From Lantana camara (lineage: Eukaryota; Streptophyta; Magnoliopsida; Lamiales; Verbenaceae), in NCBI GenBank assembly GCA_037501455.1, contig CM074865.1, positions 14,082,501 to 14,146,500 on the forward strand: 64,000 nucleotides of DNA. The letters are read 5' to 3'. The notes under the pieces are model-generated. The model was given only the letters and a program-made list of their open reading frames with translations. It ran no database searches and had not been told where the DNA came from. A program made the position numbers and the translations under genes. Shown here piece by piece: positions 57,792-64,000 of this stretch; the first letter of the stretch is position 1, and each line of letters begins with the position of its first letter.

Positions 57792-58866
57792 ATGTCTGCA
57801 AACAAGGACAAATCTTTCTCCATCGGCAAGAGGCCATGGCCTAATCTTCCACAAAAACTTCTCACCTCCATTGCCAAAAATCCTAATTTCCTACATCAGA
57901 TGAGTTATCCAGGCACCACAAAGTCATGGGCAACCACAACAAAGCGATGCAGCACCAGTAAACTGCTCCAACAAATGGTGTTGTTTAAAGAAAACACTCC
58001 CACAATTCATCGACATCGATATACGCCCTCAAGCAGGGTACGGATGGTGGTTCTTCTACAGAAAAGATCCATCGCGACATTTCCGGCATGATCCAAGAGG
58101 GCATTTCGTCGGCTACTCCAACGGTTCACTCATAACTCGAGGCCCCAATCCGTCCCATCTCGAAAATATCCGACTTTCCTTGGTTGGTCCTGAAACAGTT
58201 CCTCAATGGGATATCAACATCCCTTTCAAATTTGTTGCTGTATCTGCTTCAGTTTCCGGAGTTCCTAATTATACGGTTGTGGTGACTGGAGTTTCTAGTC
58301 CGGCATTTCTGTTCTACAATATCAGCGGTTTCGAGTGGATCAAATGTGACTGCGACGTGGTCGATCCTTACGACTCCAAGAAGCAATCAATGAAGTTCAC
58401 TAATGTCATTGGCTTTGAAGGAAAATTTTATGCATTGAGTTTGCAGGGAGCTCTTGTCGTCATGGAAAAGGTTAATTCGAGCATTGTCATAACAGGCGTA
58501 GGCAAAAACAGGGCTGTTCCTTGTGCAGAAACAAGGTACTTCAAAGAACATTTACTTGAATCAAATGGGGAAATCTTGCTTGTTTTTCTTATCTATAAGA
58601 AGACGTTAGATGTTGTGGACGGAGTTGAGGTTTATAAGGTAAGTTTTCCAAGATTGATTTGGGTTAAGGTTGAAAGCCTCCATGAAAGGGCATTGTTCTT
58701 GGAAAGTGAGAGTTGTATATGGGTTGATTCGAGACGAGTCCGATGCAGGGGAAATTGTGTGTACTTTACCAAGAATAGTGCAGCTAAGGATTGGTGCAGG
58801 TATGATATGGGAAGTGACTGCATTTCACCTGGTCTCCTATGGACTGAACCTACGTTGGAAGAGTAA
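57792..58866 (+). pseudogene. DUF295 / F-box-like gene, frameshifted
   Basis: From ATG 57792 the frame reads SFSIGKRPWPNLPQKLLTSI, then the MSYPGTTKSW block, an F-box-like N-terminus. After c57969 a 32-base stretch present in the paralogue at 63600 is missing. The frame shifts and soon stops (58091), while the downstream part continues in another frame: CCLKKTLPQF, HFVGYSNGSLITRGPNP, WDINIPFKFVAVSASVSG, then the DUF295 domain (SPAFLFYNISGFEWIKCDCD, GFEGKFYALSLQGALVVM, GNCVYFTKNS) to TAA 58864-58866. DUF295 proteins are often F-box subunits of SCF ubiquitin ligases. A product starting at 58180 could still be made, but would lack the F-box part. Confidence 0.85.
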
Positions 58867-59293
58867 ATATCTTTGTTGTAATCCATTCTGGTAGTATGTA
58901 ACCCCTGTTATTTCTGGTTTTTTGTTGGTTAAATAATGGTCATTCGTATTCGGATGACACTACAGTTTGAATGGTAGAACTGTAGAAGTATCAGATATGT
59001 AGCTTAACCTATGTATGATTCATGCCTGACATGAATTTAAAGAATTAGTATTTTTTTGTGGGTAAAAATAAAATTTAATATGTAATTAATATTGACTGCA
59101 AAAAGAATGATGGATCGCATGCAAATATAATGAAATATAAAGATTTTTTTAAGATATTTCTACACATGAGTTTTCAGACGAATACGGGTGGGTTTATATC
59201 AATGTGCCGGAACAAGCACCAGGGATTAACCTTGGGGCCGTTGGAACTTAGCTAGTAGGTACCCCCTTTAGAGCTGTATTTCAAAAGCATTAA
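58867..59293. other. DUF295 3' flank
   Basis: AT-rich flank with AATAA-like sites; no gene seen. Confidence 0.5.
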
Positions 59294-60009
59294 CACTACA
59301 AAAAAAAAAAAGTTTTTACTACACAAACTTCCCCACGTTTTTTTTAAGTGTAGCAAGAAAAGTACTTCCCTACACATTTTTATAAAGTGTGGTAAGAATA
59401 TAAATAATTAGTTTTTATATTTATCTTCTTTTATACTCCCTACGCTTTTTTACAAACTGTAGTAAGAATAACAAAAATCTCTTAATTTTGGTAATATATA
59501 AATATTTTTTTTCTTTTTTAGTGAAAATATAAATAATATATAGAGTTTGAATCCAAATAGAATTGTATAGATAAAATTTTACCGTTTGAAAAAAAAAAAA
59601 TCTAACACATTCAATCGTTTTTTCAGAGTCACCAAATCATAATTAAATTCAAATTTAAATTCAACTCCTCCTAAATCTCTTTTTAAATTCTATTCTGTAC
59701 AGAGTTGCACAGCAAAACTTTCACAATAGAAAATCAAGAAAATCAAATTTAATCACCAAGGGATTCAAGTGTTTTATTATAGATCAAGAAAGAATAAATT
59801 GGAGATTGGCGGAAGGGATTCAAGTTTTTTCTTATAAATCAAGCAAGAATAAGTTGGAGATCGGCGGACTGTGTTATCTTCTCAAATCTTTTGGAGTTTG
59901 GTGAGTATCATTATTTATTTTATATGAATATTCAAAAATATAAAATTTTAACGTTTGTGTTATTATTAAACACTATTCTGATGCTATTCTGATTTTTCTA
60001 AATTCTTTT

Positions 60010-60245
60010 CTTTATAGATTATCAAAACACGGAAAACAAGAGATTGGAGAACTGGAATCTTTTGGAGCTGTTTAGTCTTCTTTTTTTTTTTTTTTTATAT
60101 ATGAATATTAAAAAATTAACTCTAATGCTATTCTGATTTTCCTATATTCTTTTCTTTATAGATTATCAAAATACGGAAAACAAGAGATTTGAGAACGGGA
60201 AAACAAGATATTGGAGAACTGGAATCTTTTGGAGCTGGTTAGTCT
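60010..60245 (+). repeat. Internal duplication in the CACTA element
   Basis: The block TTTATAGATTATCAAAA(C/T)ACGG, AAACAAGAGATT, GAGAACTGGAATCTTTTGGAG occurs at about 60010-60070 and about 60155-60240. Related GATCAAG(A/C)AAGAATAA(A/G)TTGGAGAT units lie at 59780 and 59838. Confidence 0.75.
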
Positions 60246-61212
60246 TTGTTTTTTATTTTTTATTTTATATGAATATTAAAAAATAAAATCTAAATATAAA
60301 ATTGTTTAGATAAAATTGTAACGTTGAAAAGAAAGAAAACTCATAGGTAAATTGCCCATACTATTCTAATTTTCTTAATTTGAAAACTCATAGGTAAAGT
60401 GCCCATACTATTCTGATTTTCTTAATTTCTTTTATTTATAGGTAAAGTACACAACCAGATAGAAATAACTCAGATAGAGAAAAATCAAGAAAATCAAATT
60501 CAACGATTTAAGGGATTGATGTATTTTCTTTTCACATTAGGTAAAGCGAGAATCAATTGGAGAACGGAGCACTTTCTTCTCAAATCCCGCGCTTTTGGAG
60601 TTAATTAGGTTAGTATCACTATTTTTATTTTATCTGAATATCGAAAGATTATTCTCTTTGTTTATTGAATTGATAAATTTTGTTAGTGAGTTGTTTCAGA
60701 ACTCTCTTAGACATAGAAATAGAAAAGGATTAGCAAAGTTGATATGTATGATAAGAATAATGAGATAAAAAAAGGAAAACACTCGGATTGATAGAAATAG
60801 AAAAGGGTTATTGATATGTATGATAAGAATATTGAGATAGAAAAGGAAAAGGATTGATATATATTGAATTAGTAGTAGAGAAAAGGAAAATTACTAATTG
60901 TTTAGTGTATATGCAGAATTACAATTCCCTTAATTTAAATTTTAATTAAACAAAGGTTTAATAAAATAATAATTTATGTATAATATTTTTAAATTAAAAT
61001 TGTCAACAAATTTATTAAATTGTCAAATAAAAAACTTCCACCCAATCCCACAGTTTAAGTCAAGAGTCACTGACCATACCTCATCTCAACCAATAATAAT
61101 ACAGATTAAAAAATAAAAATAAACAACACATGTATATAGTAAATACTAAATACCATTATATTATATTATATTACCATAATAAAATAAAATAAAACACAAT
61201 GATCTCTTCTAC

Positions 61213-61247
<35 letters not shown>

Positions 61248-61248
61248 A
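61213..61248 (+). repeat. (TTA)n microsatellite
   Basis: About 12 TTA units within the CACTA interior. Confidence 0.9.
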
Positions 61249-62898
61249 AATAATGTTATTATATTATATTACTATAATAATTTAAAAAATAAAACTATTA
61301 TAACGCAAAAACAACAAACCTACCTACTCATACAGATACACACAATATTAATTAACTCAAATATATATAGACACATGTTAAATTCGCTCCAACAATAATA
61401 GTGGGAGCTTATTTGGTGGAGAGAAAGTGGGATTTTGAATTATAAAAACTAGTAATTTTCTGTACACTCTATGTGTGTGCAACATAATAATAATTATTAT
61501 TTAATTTTATTAAAATTAAATTCATATTAATATATACTTTATAATTATTTTTAATATAATTATTTAAATTATATAAATAAATTATGATAAAATATTAATA
61601 AAAATAATATCAAAATATAGTCTACAAAATATGAGGAAAAAAAAGATAAAATAAATATTAAGATATTTATTAGAAAAAAGAATTAAATTGAGGTGAGAGA
61701 AAAGAGGATCTTAAAGGAGATAAAAAGAATTAACATGATACGTAGTGGTGAAGAAAAATAATAAATAAATAAGAAAAAAATAAAAAATTATTAGTATTTA
61801 AATATATTAAAATAATTTTTTTATTAATATATATTCTATAATTATTTTTAATATAATAAAAAAATTACACTAAATAAATAGTATAAGATAGTGCATATTA
61901 ATAATTAAAATTAAAATTTTAAAATATAAGTGAAAAGAGATAAAAAAATTATATAAAAAAGAAAAAAAAAGAGTTAGAAGTGATGAGAGAGAAAAAAGAA
62001 GTTAGAAAGACGTTGGAGTTATGAAAATAAATAAATAAGAAAAATAGAAAGAAAAAAGACCAAGAGTCCATACGCCACAATCACTCTAACACTTAATATA
62101 ATAGTATAGATGAGAAAAATAAATAAAAAATAATAGCACTGTTTAAACTATAAATCAAAAATATACAGCTAAAATGTAAAGAATTAATCTGTTATATATA
62201 TTTCTTTTTGCTTTGTTAAAAACTAATAATTCCACACACTATACATGTGTACCCAAATAAAAAAATATTATTATTTAAATTTATATTGAATTAAATTATT
62301 TTTTTATGTTAATACTCATTTTAAAATTATTTTAAATATAGTTATAAATTTAAGATAAATAAATAAATAAATAAAATAAGACAATATCTCATTAATAAAA
62401 AAATATGGGGAAAATAATAAGTAATAACTAGAATAATTGCTTGGTTCTATTAAAACTCGAATTCTTGATTTGATTATCCATTTTAACTAAAAATACTTAA
62501 GAACAATATAACTTATGATTAAAAACTGTCTCAAGATTTAGTAATTTTATCGCAAATTTTGGATGCAAAAATTTATAAATAATAATTATTTTTTAATATA
62601 TCAATTTCTTACTACACATTTATTTGTAGGAAGAGTTAAATATTTTAGAATCTTAAATTAAAATTTTAATTGTAAATACATTTAAAAGTGTAGTAAGACT
62701 TCTTTTGTTACTACACATTAGAATGTAGGTACAATTATACATGTTGCTTCATTTTAAAGTGTAGCAACATCTCTTACTACATCAATTCGTGCCTACACTT
62801 GTAGGAAATGTAGTAAGAGATTATGTGTAGTAAGAATGTTTATCTTACTACACTCTAAAGTGCATTTAAAGCTTATTTTTTTTGTAGTGATTTTTTAG

Positions 62899-63115
62899 AA
62901 GGATAATTACGAATATTCTTTGAGGTTCAAACTCTGACAGTTGAGAAATTATAAAAATACCTTGAGATTCGAACAACGATTACCAAAAAAAAAATCCTGA
63001 AAATTTACCAATGATATCCTGCTCAATATACTTGTAAATTTTCAACTCTGAGGATTTTTAGTCGTACTTGGGTTAACTTTTAAGAGGGGTGTATTTTTAA
63101 TTATCCTTTTCTTTA
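62899..63115. mobile_element. MITE-like element next to the DUF295 promoter
   Basis: AAGGATAATTACGAATA on the left and TTTTTAATTATCCTTTTC on the right are inverted terminal sequences, with internal pairing of CTTTGAGGTTCAAACTCT- and CAACTCTGAGG-type words. Non-coding. Ends approximate. Confidence 0.55.
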
Positions 63116-63467
63116 GAAATTCAAATTTTATCACTCCCAAATAGTAAAAATTACTTTTTATTATAAAAATTCAATTATGTCATTGGCATATACTAGAGGT
63201 GACAAAGTTCCTTGAAGAGGACTATGTAAATTAAAGCATTAACACGCAAATACACAAAAGACAGAAAGTCTAAAGACAAGTGTTCTCATCTTTGGTATTG
63301 ACAAATTATTTTATTGCTACTTGGGAGGCCCTAGGAATCTTCATTCACTTGCACATACTCTTCAATCATAATTAACAAAAGCTAATAAATGCATAAAATA
63401 TGAAGTCAAATATGTTTATCTCCATCTTGCTCCCAAAGCAATAGAACTTGAGAATGTTTAAGTACTC
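63105..63467 (+). repeat. Duplicated segment upstream of DUF295 gene, containing the LTR empty site
   Basis: Matches 31100-32297 minus the solo LTR. The single CATAT at 63187-63191 is the uninterrupted target site. It ends about 130 bp before the DUF295 start codon, so it probably includes promoter DNA. Confidence 0.9.
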
Positions 63468-63599
63468 CCCAAGTATCAATCATGCACAGATTGTTTAAAA
63501 AACCTTAGAATAATATAACATGGAGAGCCCATATTATACCTCAACTATTTACATCATCCACAACCCTCATAACCAAAGCACCATCAATCTTCAACATCA

Positions 63600-64000
63600 A
63601 TGGCTGCAAAGGACAGATCTTTGTCCACCAAAAAAGAAGCCATTGGCAAAAGGCCATGGCCCAATCTTCCCCAACAACTACTCAACTTTCTGGCTAGAAA
63701 ACCAAGTTTGCTGCAGCAAATGAGTTATCCAGGCACCACAAAATCATGGTCAGCCGCAACAACGCGATGCAACGGCACTAAACTTCCCCGGCATCCTCAA
63801 CTTCATGATTTGGGGGGTTCCAACAATTGGTGTTGCTTAAGTAAAACACTCCCACATTTCATCAACATCTATTTTCGCACCGAATTCTACCAACGGTGGT
63901 ACTATAGCATCAGATATTCACATCCCCTTTTCTGGTACAATACACCACAACATTTCGTGGGCTACTCCAACGGTACGGTAATTTGTCGGGGGCCTAATCC
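63600..64000 (+). CDS. DUF295 / F-box-like gene, 5' part, cut by window end
   Basis: Open from ATG 63600 to the window edge (133 codons). Reads MAAKDRSLSTKKEAIGKRPW, PNLPQQLLNFLARKPSLLQQ, the MSYPGTTKSW block, then SNNWCCLSKTLPHFINIYF, RTEFYQRWYYSI and HFVGYSNGTVICRGPNP. The Pro-Trp-Pro-Leu-Pro then Leu-rich start resembles an F-box, though divergent. It is the paralogue of 57792-58866, about 4.7 kb away with a CACTA element between them, and shares the CACCATCAATCTTCAACATC leader just before the ATG. The 32 bases lost from that copy are intact here. F-box proteins select substrates for ubiquitination; the target is unknown. Confidence 0.85.
   Translation, partial: MAAKDRSLSTKKEAIGKRPWPNLPQQLLNFLARKPSLLQQMSYPGTTKSWSAATTRCNGTKLPRHPQLHDLGGSNNWCCLSKTLPHFINIYFRTEFYQRWYYSIRYSHPLFWYNTPQHFVGYSNGTVICRGPN

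Larger units (their letters stand above)
59294..62889. mobile_element. Non-autonomous CACTA (En/Spm-type) element
   Basis: Left end CACTACAAAAAAAA (59294 onward) and right end its complement TTTTTTTTGTAGTG (ending 62889). Multiple subterminal copies of TTACTACAC / GTGTAGTAA occur within about 150 bp of the left end and 260 bp of the right end, the usual TNPA-type binding pattern. The 3.6-kb interior has no transposase frame. The expected 3-bp duplication is not evident (TAA left, ATT right), so one flank may have changed. Confidence 0.85.

Noticed and set aside
61380..62400. Possible second nested element in the CACTA interior
   Set aside because: Repeated AT-rich words occur but no matched ends or target duplication could be identified.
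63520..63723. 67-codon frame near the window end
   Set aside because: Wrong frame; the DUF295 frame from ATG 63600 is open to the edge and matches the paralogue.

Overview
This window looks like nuclear DNA of a flowering plant, most likely a eudicot. It is AT-rich, has split genes with GT..AG introns, and is packed with plant transposons (Ty1-copia, Ty3-gypsy, L1 LINE with RNase H, hAT, Mutator-like, CACTA, TRIM, SINEs). The species cannot be named from sequence alone. No rRNA, tRNA, CRISPR or bacterial-type gene was seen.

Only one gene looks complete: a three-exon DUF620 gene (24838-27515, +; about 464 residues). A DUF295/F-box-like gene starts at 63600 and runs off the right edge. Two host pseudogenes are recognisable. 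One is a frameshifted tandem relative of the DUF295 gene (57792-58866). The other is a CYP81-like cytochrome P450 (33606-43350, -), whose intron has been inflated to about 7.7 kb and whose second exon is broken by a small transposon. A short second P450 relic lies on the opposite strand at 33183-33267.

Layout. 1-1195: probable LTR of a Tat/Athila-like gypsy element. 1196-10540: degenerate copia element with a 3.75-kb hAT element (1657-5407) inside its gag. 10541-18715: gene-free AT-rich DNA with small inverted-repeat elements. 18721-24097: Ty3-gypsy chromovirus on the minus strand, both LTRs and target duplication intact, coding region dead. 24098-28040: the DUF620 gene. 28041-28909: Mutator-like element carrying a piece of a SCARECROW-LIKE 3 type GRAS gene (Pack-MULE). 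28910-33600: small elements, a SINE and a solo copia LTR. 33606-43350: the P450 pseudogene, holding a MITE, a Mutator-like element with a GC-rich minisatellite, a SINE-like copy and a non-autonomous LTR element. 44030-50717: a 6.5-kb LINE inserted into a SINE. 51133-51621: a TRIM. 52430-55060: gypsy relic. 55713-57598: a second Mutator-like element. 57792-58866: DUF295 pseudogene. 59294-62889: non-autonomous CACTA element. 63105-64000: promoter and start of the second DUF295 gene; part of its upstream DNA also occurs at 31100-32297, where the solo LTR interrupts it.

The host genes share no obvious pathway. The strongest story is structural: a nested record of insertions, many datable by target-site duplications, including one solo LTR whose empty site survives elsewhere in the window.
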